DNA from: Dactylellina haptotyla
Taxonomy: Eukaryota > Ascomycota > Orbiliomycetes > Orbiliales > Orbiliaceae
Length of the DNA: 64,000 bases
NCBI GenBank assembly: GCA_031310005.1
Contig: CM062385.1
Span: 2,852,001-2,916,000 of the forward strand
Reading direction: 5' to 3'
Under the pieces are notes generated by a model that ran no database searches, was not told the DNA's origin, and saw only the letters and a list, made by a program, of their open reading frames with translations. Shown here piece by piece: positions 11,303 through 24,811 of this stretch. Position numbers and translations under genes: made by a program. Position 1 is the stretch's first letter, and each line of letters starts with the position of its first letter.

Positions 11303-12554
11303 ATGCGTCCCCCTCGCGACCTCAATATCCTCCTCCTCCTCTGGCCTCTCGCCTTCGCCAACCCGATATCCCCCAACCAAATCCCCCTAACCGCCCCGTC
11401 ATCTCCCTCCGCCCACCACCACCAGCAAACAATCTCGCCCGCCCTCTTCGCCGAATTCGAAGAACTCTCCCGCATAGTCGACATCACATACTGCATCGGC
11501 ACCCCGTCCCCCGGCATCTCCGAACCCTTCATCTGTCCGTCGCACTGTTCGGCTTTCCCTTCCTTCCAGCTCGTTCAGTCGTGGAATACGGGGCCCTTAC
11601 TCTCTGATTCGTGCGGTTACATAGCGCTATCCCACCCGCCTGCCGAGAAGCGGATCATCGTAGCGTTCAGAGGGACTTACAGTATTACCAACGCTCTGGT
11701 GGATTTAAGTACCGGACGGCAGGAGTATGTGCCCTACCCACCTAGCGATGGAAGTGTAGCTGGTGTTCTTCGACGGGTAGAAAAGGAAGGAGAAGAAAGG
11801 GGTAACGACGACGGAAGGAAGAAGCCCGTGTGTAAAGACTGCTGGGCGCATGCTGGCTTTTTAGCAAGTTGGAGGCAAGCAGCAGAGATCGTGGTCCCCG
11901 TGGTGGAAGCTCTGGTGGGCAAGTTTGGCGAGAACGGGTATAAACTTGAGCTCGTAGGGCATAGTCTGGGCGGTGCGGTGGCTGCCCTCGCCGGACTAGA
12001 GTTTAAAGAGCGCGGGTGGGACTGTCGGGTTACAACTTTTGGGGAGCCGGTAAGCATATTCGTCCATCTTATTTCACTTATAAACTAGGAATATGGTTGC
12101 TAACAGTTTCTTTTTGGTGGATCAGCGAGTCGGAAATGCAAATCTATCGCATTATATCAACGAACGTTTCCCGCATCCGCTGTACCGACGGATAACGCAT
12201 AAATCCGACCCGGTGCCGTTGCTGCCTTTTTCGAAATGGGGATTCTGGCAGCATGAGACGGAGTATTATATCGACAAACTGGATTTGCCACAGACACCCG
12301 AGGATGTGAGGATGTGTGATGGCGATGAAGACCCGGAGTGTGCGGCTAGTGGGAGTGTGAATGTCGTCCAGCTACTGTGGAGCCACAGAGACTACTTCAA
12401 CAGACTGGGATTATGTGTCCCAGATGGGTGGAGGAGGTATCTGGATGGAGCTTGGGGTCCCTGGCATCTACCGTGGCCCAGATCGAAGGAAAAGCAGAAA
12501 GAGAAACATAAGGAGCATGAGAAGGTTGTCGTCGAGATTGACGGGCAAAGTTGA
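11303..12554 (+). CDS. secreted class 3 triacylglycerol lipase (Rhizomucor type)
   Basis: Two exons, 11303-12049 and 12126-12554, joined in phase 0 across an intron of 76 bases (GTAAGC...TCAG); the protein has 391 residues. An N-terminal hydrophobic stretch (LLLLWPLAFA) with a likely cleavage after AFA marks secretion. The nucleophile elbow is GHSLGGA with Ser at about residue 221. The splice recreates the family motif FGEPRVGN, and the remaining triad members are most likely Asp277 in KSDPVPLLP and His336 in SHRDYF. The RGT strand (AFRGT) upstream forms part of the oxyanion region. Members hydrolyse triacylglycerols or related esters at lipid-water interfaces. Cysteines at CIG, CPSHC and DSCG could make disulfides. 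The C-terminal KEKQKEKHKEHEK tail is unusual. It converges on RPT4. Confidence 0.92.
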
Positions 12555-12916
12555 CATTCATATTCGCGTTTTTCCGAACCAATTTGCAAGTTCCTTTAGC
12601 GACTGTTTTATATTCTTTGATATCCATCCGTTTGAACGCTCTATATTATTGATGGCGGGAGTTCCTTTTGGCGTTTAGTTGTATAACACAATCTTTGTCA
12701 CCGAATTATTTACCTCTTTTCTTGCGATGCTTAATTCCGAATACAATGATGATCTCCCGTATTCTCACCCTCGTGCGAACTGGCTGGTTGATTAATATGC
12801 ACAAACGGCAACAATAGCGCCGCGTTATAGATTCCTACAATATGCTGTTCTCGCTATAGCAAATATGCCTCCACGGGGCGTACAACTAGACTATATAACA
12901 AACTTCATATCTCCAT
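12555..12916. other. convergent 3' region between lipase and RPT4
   Basis: This stretch of 362 bases lies between two stop codons on opposite strands and must hold both 3' UTRs. Nothing else is seen. Confidence 0.5.
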
Positions 12917-14277
12917 CTATAGCTTCTGGTATTCCAGTTTGCCTTCAAGCTTTTTGACCTCCGCCAGCTTCCTCACCGCCTTGTTGAAATCGTCCTGCGT
13001 AATTTCGTCTCTGTAGTCACGGATGGCAAACATACCACTAAATATTCCATTAGCATCGTTGAAGCTATAGGTTAGAAAATATGGGGAACATACGCTTCTG
13101 TGACCACGTTCCTCAAATCAGCACCATTAAATCCGTCACTCATCTTAACCAAGCCCTCGTAATCGATCTCCTCGGCCTTGGCCACACCCGCCGCGTGAAT
13201 CTTCAGAACCTCCAACCGTCCAACCTCGTTCGGTAGCGGGATTTCGATTTTTCGGTCCAATCTACCGGCTCTGAGCAGGGCTGGGTCGAGGGTGTCCGGC
13301 CGATTTGTCGCCATGATGATCTTTGTCTTTCCGAGGTAGTCGAAACCGTCGAGCTGGTTGAGCAGTTCCATCAGGGTACGTTGGATCTCACGATCAGCGG
13401 AGGTACCTTCGGAGAAACGACGGCCGCCGATGGCGTCGATTTCGTCCATAAAGATGATGCAGGGTTCGTGTTCTTTCGCGTAGCCGAACATTTCACGGAT
13501 CAGACGGGCGGATTCACCGATGTATTTGTCGACGATGGCGGACGACACGACTGCATTCATTTAGTATCCCGTATATATATAGTTGAGTAGGTGATAGGAA
13601 ATACCTTTCAGGAAATTGGTTTCCAGAGTGCTGGCGACAGCTCGGGCGAGCAGTGTCTTTCCCGTACCCGGGGGGCCGTAGAGGAGCACACCCTTGGGAG
13701 GCTTGATCCCCACCCGAATAAACAGCTCCGGGTTCTTCAGCGGCAGCTCGATAACCTCTCTCAACTCGCGGATCTGCTCGTTCAGACCACCGATACCGGC
13801 AAAGCTGACCTGTCCCGGATCCTCCAGACTCATATTGTAGACCAGGGGGTCGACTTCTCTGGGCAGCATGCGCATGATTGTGAGGGTTGTCATGTCGAGG
13901 GCGACACGGGTGCCCTGTTTTAGCTTTGCTTTGTCGACTTTCGAGCGGCAGCCGACGACGTAGCGCGGGCCGCTGGAGGCCTTGACGAGGATTCGCTCGT
14001 CATCGATCTGTTTGAGGACTTCGCCGACGATCTGGCCGACGGATTGCAGGGCTTTGAGGTTCTCTTCTGTGTGGTCGTATGATTTCTGGAGGGATTTTAG
14101 CTCGGTGCGGAGGGATTTGAGTTTGGCGTCCCATTCGCGGTGTTCGGTGAGTTTCTAAGGGGCGGTCAAGTTAGCGGTGGCGATTATATATGGATAGGTT
14201 GATAAGGAAGGAGGTGTATGGCATGCCTTCTTGTAGTCTTCGAGGGCGGAGTCGCGCTCGGGCTCTGCTGACGACAT
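12917..14277 (-). CDS. RPT4: 26S proteasome regulatory particle ATPase Rpt4
   Basis: Four exons on the minus strand: 14227-14277, 13605-14154, 13094-13550 and 12917-13037, giving 392 residues. It is an AAA+ subunit of the ring that unfolds substrates and feeds them into the 20S core. An N-terminal coiled coil (from about residue 14) is followed by the OB domain. The AAA module has Walker A GPPGTGKT (residues 177-184), Walker B IIFMDEID, and the second region of homology [16 protein letters not shown]. The C-terminal end [13 protein letters not shown] is close to yeast Rpt4, which separates it from Rpt1-3 and Rpt5-6. Intron 1 (14155-14226) has a GC donor (AAG|GCATGC) rather than GT; the join DYKK|KL matches the conserved start of the family, and reading through gives a stop. 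The other introns are 54 and 56 bases with normal ends. Confidence 0.96.
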
Positions 14278-15677
14278 GGCGGACGAGGGCACTGGCGAGG
14301 AGATGGGAGGTATGCGGGACAGTGGGGAGGTCAGGTCGATACGATGGAGGTCGTGGAGGTGGAGGTTGCGATGGCGGCTGGAGGTTGACGCGTAGACGGG
14401 TAGTGTAGGTGGGTTGGAGGAAGGTCAGTTGGAGCTGGCTGCTTAGCTAACTGAGACAGCTCCACGCCGCGCACAACACATCCAGCTGCCGGTCACGTCC
14501 ACTCGCCAACAACCCAGCCGCCAGCCGCGCCCTCACCAATTCTAGCTGATATACACATTCTATCCACTATCCATAGTCACGAGACGGTATATATTGACCG
14601 ATTAGATGATAAGGCTACCGGGTAACTGGGGATCTCGTAGGTCCGAGGCCGAAGCAGGTCGGAACGTCGGTAGTGATGTCCCTGCGCACGAGCATGGATC
14701 GGAACATCCTCCCTGGCCCGGACGAGAGATATATTGCCAATTCTCGCATCCCGACTCGCAAAGACACGGCATTTCGATATCACGAGCCTTTTTATGTGCA
14801 ATGTCACGTCCTTGGTGAGGGAGCAATTGGTGCACGCATTTCAAGCATTTTATAGTATAGGCTCCGGCACACCTCGGACTGGGCACGGCGAATGGTGCGT
14901 ACTCTAGAAACAGGACACCCAAGCTAGAGCTTCCCCCACTCCGAGGAATGGGGGCAGTGTAGCCCGAAGGAGGGATGGGAATGCTCAATCGAGGCGAGCA
15001 GCACTTCTTTTTGTTTTTCTTGGTTGCAGAGAGAGAGAAAAAAAATCTGGCATCGGCGAGTTCCATGACGGCCAGCACAGAAGAAAACTGCGTATTTTGT
15101 TGAGGACGGGCTTCTTTTAGCGAGCTCCTCAGCAGAAGCAATTTAATTAAAAAGGGCATCAGATCAGGCCAGGACGCCGACGATGCGATCTCTGGTAAAT
15201 GAATCCTAGGAAACGAAGAGTCAAATATGTAGAATAAGGATATTATATAACACGATTCGTCCAATTGCAGGGTTGGCCGGCCAGTCGTGGTCCGTGCTAA
15301 CCAGCCTTATTCCAGTGCCATACGAGTCCGGTATGGTACGATATGTTATAGCAGGAACGGGGTGGGATAGTCTGTCGCCGTGACGGAGAATGCAGCGAAA
15401 AGTTTATTGACGATAAAAAGCCCCTCCTCTGCCCCCTCATCCTCCCGTTCTGACTTCCTCTTCCTCTCCCCCCCAACAGCATTCTCTGCAAATCTCCATC
15501 CATTGCTACTCTCGATACCGCTCGGAACTAAAGACAGACATTCGTTGAGGTATACATAATAGTAAGTAGCCATTGTAGCACCTGTGTTCACGAGGAATTT
15601 GCGGAATGGCGGGGCTATGACGCCATAGATTCACGGTTTTATGTATACTGACTGCAAACCACCAGATATCCTACAAG
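14278..15677. other. divergent promoter region between RPT4 and enolase
   Basis: 1.4 kb between two start codons facing away from each other. A long minus-strand open frame (14602-15264) has no family character and is treated as chance. C/T-rich tracts near 15421-15474 may belong to the enolase promoter. Confidence 0.5.
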
Positions 15678-17325
<1,648 letters not shown>

Positions 17326-18003
17326 GTAGATAACAGTGGGGGCGGGTTGAGATACCCGCTGGGATGGAATCAATTGTTGTTTCCTTTGATTGCTATTACT
17401 CTTACTACTGCCATGCAGCTACCAACACACCTTTTCCTTAAGCTACGACATGAGCTATGTTCTGGTCTTCGTGTAGTTAATTCGCGGGACGTGCAGGGAT
17501 AGTGCAGGGGCACCTTTGGGATTTCATATTAACAGAATGCCCGTAATCGATAGCCCGCAGAGCTGTGGACTCGAAATACGCAGAGCATAAAAGTTTGAGA
17601 CCGAATGAATAAAAAAATTCTGTCCATGATATCATTACAACCGTACCTCTCGAAGCTTCCACTGTGATAGTTTTTTTGTGTCAATCCGAAATGCGTAAAA
17701 CCAGCGAATGAGCATGCCGCGTAGTTGAGTCAGAGCGTGATCCTCCACTTTACTGGCGAGCGAGCTGGCCCCTCCCCGGCCGCCGCCAACATGCCCCTCA
17801 CTTTGACTGTTTTCCGAGCAACGAGCCAATGCCTGCGCTTTTGGCTATATAAACTACACCTATTCGACGCGGTTTGGAGACGAATATTCTGCACACACGA
17901 TTCCTTCACTCGATTTACGAGTCCATTGTCTTATTGACTAGCCGTCCTCTTTCTCCCCATTCGCTGGTTTTCCCTTTCCGTAGGGCCACCACCGTAGTAA
18001 GCA
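17326..18003. other. enolase 3' region and F-box gene promoter
   Basis: No coding sequence is supported. It holds the enolase 3' UTR and, toward the right, a TATA-like box and a C/T-rich leader before the ATG at 18004. Confidence 0.5.
17846..17853 (+). promoter_or_regulatory. TATA-like box of the F-box gene
   Basis: TATATAAA lies about 150 bases before the ATG at 18004, followed by a pyrimidine-rich leader. Position and match are plausible, but no transcript start is known. Confidence 0.45.
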
Positions 18004-19526
18004 ATGGCGTCCCCGGCCGACACGATAGACGAGGGCAACACACACAATCCAGACGACATCCTCAACCCGTCCTTCATTGACCTCTTTGTCGAGGAAGCTC
18101 CCCCGCAATGGACCCTCGAAGACCTCCACCACCTCTCCAAAATCCGTAACGAGGCTACCACGACCCCCTCCCCGTTCCAGAAATTGCCCGTGGAGCTAGT
18201 CGAGCATATCACTTATAATCTTGTGAATTTCCGCGATATTCGCGCGCTAGCCAACAGCTGCACGTTCTTCCGCAAGATCCTGTTCGAGAGCAGCAATCAT
18301 CTCTTCTGGTACCGATGGGCGAAAGCGCCGCACTCGATGTGTCGGTGGGATCTGGGGTATTACCGCCAGAACAGGGCGTACCAGAACACGATTGTTAACC
18401 AGCAGAATGGCAAACGGCGGAAACGGTGTCAGAAGTGCATGGCCCGGGCGGTCAGCGGGATGGTGTTCAAGCAGAAGACGTGTATGGATTGTTGGGAGGA
18501 TATGGGCATGCGTATGTTTATCCGTTCCACTTTATATGCCCCCTCTCACCGAAAGTTACAACATGGCTATTCAAATAACAATAGAATATCTTGCTAATAT
18601 ATACATATGACATGGCACGTGCGTTTTTAACAGCGGCGAACGAGTTATTCTTCCTCAAGAATCTCGATATGCAGAGTGTGCGCCGCGAATGGGTCAGCAC
18701 CAGCTTCCTCGCGCCGGGAACAGCGGACAGCTGGTCCGTCCGGCGCGAATGGGACCTCTTATTCTTCTACAGACCGGGCAAGTTAGATGCGCAACTCGAG
18801 GAAACGGAAATGCAGGTGGCGCGCGAGTCCCGTCCGTCCCACTTGCTCGCTTTCGCTAGGAAATTCGTCCGCGATCTCAGCGGCGAAATTGCCACGACGA
18901 AGCGTAATCTGGGTTACCGGTACTCCCAGATGGCGTATTACAATTCCGGCCCGAACGTGCGGCGGGAGAGATGGTATGCGCCGTGCGCGGAGGACCTCGT
19001 GTGTCCTGCTGAGGTCATCCAGCGGATGTTCGAGCAGGTCATGTCGAAGGATATCGGGGAGGAGTGGATGGATCGCGGGGAGTATAGGAAGCTACGCGGC
19101 CCGGAGCAGCTGTACGGTTTCGGCGGGGAGTTTCAGTTGGCGTTCCCAAAGGTAGACTGCGAGCTGCAGTTGGAGAAGGCGTGGCGGGAGGAGTTCGCGG
19201 AGGATTTGAGCAATCTGCATGATTGCGATATGGAGTGCATAAGGAAGAAGAAAGGAGCGTTGTTCAAGAAGCTGTGGTGGCCTAGGGCTGAGGAGCGGTT
19301 TGTGGATATGTTGGTGGGCGCGAAGAGTGTGCAGTTGACCGAGGAGGAGGTGGCGAGGTTGAATATTCCTGGATATTCGTGGCATTGGAGGGATCCGATG
19401 ACAAAGATTATCGAGGAGATGTTGCAGGCTTGCAAGTGGGTTGTGCCAGGCGTGAGTGGTGAGTGGACGGAGGAGAGTCTGGCGAAGTGGGAGAAGGTTC
19501 ATGGGAAAGAAAATTCGGCCGCGTGA
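18004..19526 (+). CDS. F-box protein with a paired CxxC segment
   Basis: Two exons, 18004-18511 and 18634-19526, joined in phase 1 across an intron of 122 bases (GTATGT...AACAG); 466 residues. An F-box-like segment starts near residue 58 (FQKLPVELVEHI...) and includes the typical LA..C..F. It is followed by two CxxC pairs, CQKC and CMDC, about 17 residues apart, which could bind zinc. The exon join falls just after the second pair. The rest is helical and charged with no named repeat. F-box proteins normally hold substrates for SCF ubiquitin ligases through Skp1; the target is unknown. Similar proteins are numerous in filamentous fungi. Start chosen at the first ATG after the TATA-like box. 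Confidence 0.75.
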
Positions 19527-19695
19527 CAGTTAATAAGTAAGGGATTACGAAAGGGATTCAATAGAGTATTGGCGGAGTTGAGTTGAGTATCTTATCGTGT
19601 AAAATTCGGCTTTGGTGCGATTAGAATAACCTTTATCATTTTAATACATATGACCTCTTGGTTTTGCTGGCTATAGGTCGAAAGACCAGTTTAGA

Positions 19696-20308
19696 TCAAC
19701 CAAAATACACGTCCCATACGACGTCATTCTCATCCACACATATTGTTAATCTACAACGAGTAAAACATAGTTAGCACACTGTAATTTCTTTCCCCACTAT
19801 CATCGATCTTTAAAAACCTCACCTTGATTCTACGTAGTCATGAAACGATGCCTTGAGCGGGCCTAGTATCCTCGTACAACTCGGTCCATTTTCATCTTTA
19901 CCAGCTGGCAGATCTTGCACATTGAACACCTACAAATTTTACAAAAATCGAGTGTTAATTATTTAGGTTCCAATAGCGTTAAAATTCACTGGGTGATAAA
20001 TATCAGCGCACCTCAAAATCATTGATCGTATCCATTTTAATCTCTTTCGGAATGAGCTTCTTTCCAATAAGCCTCTCCCTCCAATCCCTCCATTGTTCGA
20101 GCGTTATTCCAACATGGTGGCACGACGAACCAGCCGAGTCTGTGCATTCCCCTTCCTTATGAGTCACTGATAAGAATGTCGGATACTCGGGATCCCAGAG
20201 ACGGTGCGTGTTGGATATTGAAGTGTATATATGGTACCCTCTATCGATCGTCCGAACTTGCTGTTGTGTTAGTATACCGATGTTGAAATGACAGGCGTAC
20301 CGAGGCAT
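19696..20308 (-). CDS. three-exon orphan protein of 152 residues
   Basis: Exons on the minus strand are 20012-20308, 19823-19929 and 19696-19750; introns of 82 and 72 bases have GTGCGC...TGTAG and GTGAGG...TTGTAG ends. The joins are in phase and give a continuous 152-residue protein ending in VVWDVYFG. The first exon has SCHHVGITLEQWRDW and a charged helix; the whole is soluble-looking with four or five cysteines and no signal peptide. I do not recognise the family. The small second and third exons are trusted because all four splice sites fit and keep one frame. It lies convergent with the F-box gene, only about 170 bases away. Confidence 0.62.
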
Positions 20309-21691
20309 ATCGTTTTAACTGGCGATTGACAGCCAGTGCACGTGGGAAATATTAATGCTTGGGATAGTTATTGTGGTCGGACCCTGGCCAATTCAGTTTC
20401 AAATAACTTTTAATTGTTATATTTTGGATAAGTAAATACAGTTTATTTTACAAAAGATTTCAGGAGTCATTGGGGCAGTGATATATCCTGTTGGCTTGTT
20501 GCTCGCGCTCCGGAATAGCTGGAGGGGGGTTGGTACTTTCAGGCGGCTACCCTTTGCATTCCTTGCATTTGTGCCATTCTCCAACGCATACGCATAGTCG
20601 AGTGAAATATTCTGTCAGGGTCACACAAAACTACACAACCTTGCATGGTGTGTGCCTGAAAATTGAGTGAGATAGTGGTTCCCTTAGCCAATTAAAATTT
20701 CAGGCCATTTCACTGCTGGGAAGTGCCAACCAAACACAAATCTCAACAGAAAAGAATGCTGTTGGAATTTAGACGTTTACCCGAATTGTTGTTTCGATTT
20801 GCTTCACTTTTTTAGGAGTGCAAGATATAATAAGATGAGGCTTAGGAAGCCATATATTTCACCGACCGCCTTATAATATAGCAACATGCCAAACCACGTT
20901 TGGTGGCGAGATATCCGTTACACTCTCCCCTCGAAACCAAGGCTCAAAGCCAGATGACACTTAATACATGCATACTGGAGCGCATTTAATGCGAACCAGC
21001 GCACCACACTTTTGACGGAGCTCAGCAATGCTCTCTTTTACCGTCCGCATTGCCGTTGGTCTGCTCTTCGGTTATGGCTAAGCCTTTTAAAACATATGCG
21101 GGCTGTGCGATTGAGCTTCTTCGGATCCGGAGAGGCTGTACCGAACAAATGATAACAGCTATTGGTTATCGATTGGTATAGTTAGCGATTAGATACAAAC
21201 GCGCAAATCTTTCACAGGTCATAATCAGATAGTGTAGGAGACTTTTTGTTCTCGAAATGTCAGGATAAATTTGCGATAGACTCTTTGTAGTTTTGTTCTG
21301 TTTCTTGACTCCGGCTGCTTTTCTACACTGTTATTTGCACCAAGTATTAGCCAGCATTAACAATTTATCGCCTTGTGATTATACCTCATGACCTACAGTG
21401 CCATTGATAGCAGTAACATATTTTACATTCGATTCCTTTATGCTTTAGATTATTTACCTATAAGATAAGGCTCTTAATCCCGGGAACAATTTTCCTTCGA
21501 AATCCTTTAGTAAATGAAACATGATATCAATATTATATTAAATCACTTAGTCAATAATTCAGGGCACGTGCACCTATTGAACTTTTCGATATAGGTCTCG
21601 ACTTATCGAACCTTCATACCAGGGGCACTTGGGTTCTTTATTTCTCTAAAATAATTTGAGGACATGGGTGTTTAGGACCGGAATTCAGAAT
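20309..21691. other. intergenic region left of the subtilase array
   Basis: A/T-rich sequence with no supported gene. I looked for a fourth degenerate subtilase copy (HGT, GTSG, DTGC contexts) and saw none. Confidence 0.5.
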
Positions 21692-23871
21692 ATGATGGCA
21701 ATATCTAATCATATATCATACCTTCTCGCTAGTCTGCTCCTTTGGTTTGATTTCGGTATAGCCCTAGAAGATCCTCTATATTTCTCAAGACTCCAACTAT
21801 TGGAACTTGGATGTCAACTCCACCATTCAACATCTAGTGTATTGGTAACAAGGGCCTGAGAAAAAGAAACAAGAATGATCTCTTTGACCAGATGGATGCC
21901 TATTGGAAAAATAAAGATCAAGCGAAACTATTACGCCCACCAAGGAAATTCGCGACCTTCCAAGTCAAAAGCGAGCATCTCGGAACATGGGCGTACGTTA
22001 TGCTTCTTAGAGCTGAGTTGAGCATAGAAAATCTCGAGTCTGCACTCTTCATGGAGTTCCTTTCCAGCGAATATCCTGTAAGTCACAAGAACCTGTTACT
22101 GAAATCTGCATATTAAGTCTTTTATAAAATTTTAAAACTCGAGATGGGACATCCTATCCGCTAAATTTTGTCTACTATATTAAGTAATATTTTTAAAAAT
22201 TCGCGAAAGATTTACAATTTCTAATTCACGGGGATAGTTTAGAGGCTGCTATAGATTTGACCAATTTGGTCTCGATCAATCCGATAAAGACGGCAAGCGT
22301 TGGTACGACCTGGAAACCTCACAGGAACATCCTCCGAGCGTCCGTCGGGAAATTTCGCGAAATACGGCTCTCAAGCCAAACTCTAGCGCTATTATGAAAA
22401 CAGCCGATGATCAAGTAGATGTTACACGAGATGCTGCTGCAGGCCTCCCTGTCTTATCCTGGCCTAAGCCGATCGCATTTCGTTCGACTGAACGCATCAA
22501 GAACTCATATTACCATTACAAGCACCCCGGTCAAGGAGCCGTAGTATATATGATGGATAATGGATGCAATACAAACCACCCTGTATGTTCCGGTACTATG
22601 CTAATCCTCTTAAAACCCCTACCCGTGTTTCGTTGTGCGGCGTAGCTCGCTTGGGATCAGAGATATATCATTAAAACTAACGACTGAGACATAGGAGTTT
22701 AAAGATGCAAAATTTCAAGATTGGATCGACTCTGGGTATTTCCCAATGGAGAGAAATACGGAAATTGGTATTTCCCCTCCATATACACATGGGACTTGTA
22801 TAACGGGGAAGGTAGTTGGCAAAGAAACTGGGATAGCGCAGGCTGCTGAAATCGTCATCGTACCTATGTTTGACGGAACCGAAACGTGGCACATCCCCGG
22901 GATTTTCGACGCACTGCTTAAAACCTATGATCACATAGTCTCTCGAAACTCCAAAAAGCCGTGCGTTATCAATATGTCAGCTAGGATAAGAGAGGAAACG
23001 ATCGTTGGGGACTCGAAAGACCAAAAAACACTGCAAGATAATATAGAAGCAATGACAAAAGATGTTATAAACAGCTTGGTAGAGCTCGGTAATGTCATCT
23101 TGGTTTTTGCATCTGGCAATGAAGTCGTAAGTATTCCAGTAATACAAATTTGATGTTCCTTATTCTTACAGCTGTACAGCCTGATTTCCCAATATCAAAC
23201 AAGCACCTAGAGTCATTCCAGAACAGCTCTACCACACATAATCCACACCTCCCATCGACTATTTTGAGTCCAAAAACTCTAACTTTAGTATTTAGGGTGG
23301 AAAAGATATAACATCCTACCCTGCTCGTTTAGGAGCAGATCAAACGATCAAAAATGTAGTCATAGCTGGAGGTGTGGATGATGATTATATCCACAATAAG
23401 TTTGAGCACAACGGCAAATATAAAAATTTTGTCTGGGCTCCCGGAGTCGGTGTTCAGTGTGCCAGTTCACCAGACGATAGGCTTCTTACCAACGCCCAAC
23501 TGAACTGGGATGACTACTTTCTCCATGTAGGAGGCACATCTGTAGGTGAATATGCCTAACTCTTGTGGGATTGAAGATACTTCGATCGATATTCTCTAAC
23601 GGTATGGAGTTCAGCTGCCGGAACCGTCTCAGGAATGCTAGCTATGTACTTAGGTCGAAACACTCATCTTGATACAGATATTCGAATAACAGAGGCCATT
23701 GACTCTTTAAAGAAACTCGCCTTTGCAAGGGAATCCGGTGGTGTACCCATCATACATAACGGTATTGTTCCAGATCAATGGCCACTAGAAGACAGGCCAA
23801 AAATTCATACCACATTTACCACGGCAGCTGCAAAGATTATTACTACAAGGCTTTCAATCACAAGACTTTGA
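21692..23871 (+). pseudogene. subtilase-like gene, copy 1, disrupted (or unusually spliced) in exon 1
   Basis: Five exons can be placed by comparison with the two neighbours: 21692-22077, 22238-22582, 22695-23126, 23296-23545 and 23615-23871. Exons 2-5 are intact and in phase. The triad context is kept: Asp in MMDNGC (usual DTG changed to DNG), His in THGT, oxyanion Asn in ASGNE, and Ser in GGTSV. Exon 1 begins with a good signal peptide (MMAISNH..., about 27 residues), but its frame then departs from that of the paralogous GTW module. In the paralogous frame there is a TAG at 21835-21837, just before the conserved Cys. Exon 1 has 386 bases, not a multiple of three as in copies 2 and 3. A possible 47-base intron (21845-21891) would restore an open frame but not the conserved residues. 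Most likely a decaying copy. Confidence 0.65.
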
Positions 23872-24811
23872 GCACCAAAACAATAGGCATAACATTACTA
23901 CAAGCACAACAATGACGCTTATAAGGATATCACGATAAGAACGGCAATAAAATTAATCAATCTGAACCGCCGTGATTGCAAGAGCCTTAACATAGTTGCA
24001 TAAGTAAATTATTCTAAATAGTAATCTCGTTTTACGAGACAAATAAAAAACGAACTACCATAGTGTCGGAATACAATGGCGAGACTTTTGCAAAATTTTA
24101 GCTCTAGAACCTATAGAGCATGAACAAGGCTCTCGTCTTGTCAAAAAAAGTGAAGGTAGTACAAGTTAAGGACTATTGCTATCGGATCACAGATGAAACG
24201 CAGGGTCGAGGGAAAATGCAATCACTGCCCAATCACTGACTTTTGAGACATGAGACTTTTAGCCGCGAGACCAACTTTTAGATACAATTGGTTTCGCAGG
24301 ACAGACAACATAACAAAAATCTGGCACCATCCTTTGTGTTGGTCTGGGAACAAGACCACTCCATGCCGATAATAATAAACAAATAACATAGAAAGTATTC
24401 TACGGCCATACTCGGGAACCGTTGGATTCACCAATATTGCTATAATAATTACCCAAATTTAACTTACAACCACTAAATTCGAACGGTGATTGATATTTGC
24501 TCCCTGTTTATCGTTTGATATATAATCAACGTCATTGAGCCCAGTAACCCAATCCAACATTAGTACACTCTAACAAGACAATGAAGATTCGAGTTTTCTT
24601 GGTTGCACCTCATTTCAGAATGTCGGTCTGTAAATACCCCGCGGCGCTTAGGACCGACTTTCGTTCAGAATTTCCGTATATATATTTAGGTTATTAACAT
24701 TTATGTCTGTTGATGAAATCAAAATCACCTTCCTGACTTCTAGTCTCTATCTCATCTTATTTATATATATATGAAGCTGGCAACTGTTATCTCTACGGCG
24801 CACGAAGGGCA
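23872..24811. other. spacer between subtilase copies 1 and 2
   Basis: A/T-rich, 940 bases, no coding frame supported. TATATATA near 24763 lies too close to the copy 2 ATG to be called a core promoter with confidence. Confidence 0.45.

Noticed and set aside
14602-15264. Minus-strand frame of 220 codons between RPT4 and enolase
   Set aside because: No family features, Cys/Ser/Pro-rich random composition, and it lies in the divergent promoter region.
22238-22265. Apparent one-base shift at the start of exon 2 in subtilase copy 1
   Set aside because: Using the acceptor GGGATAG at 22231-22237 instead of the later CTATAG restores phase 0 and the F..C start shared with copies 2 and 3.
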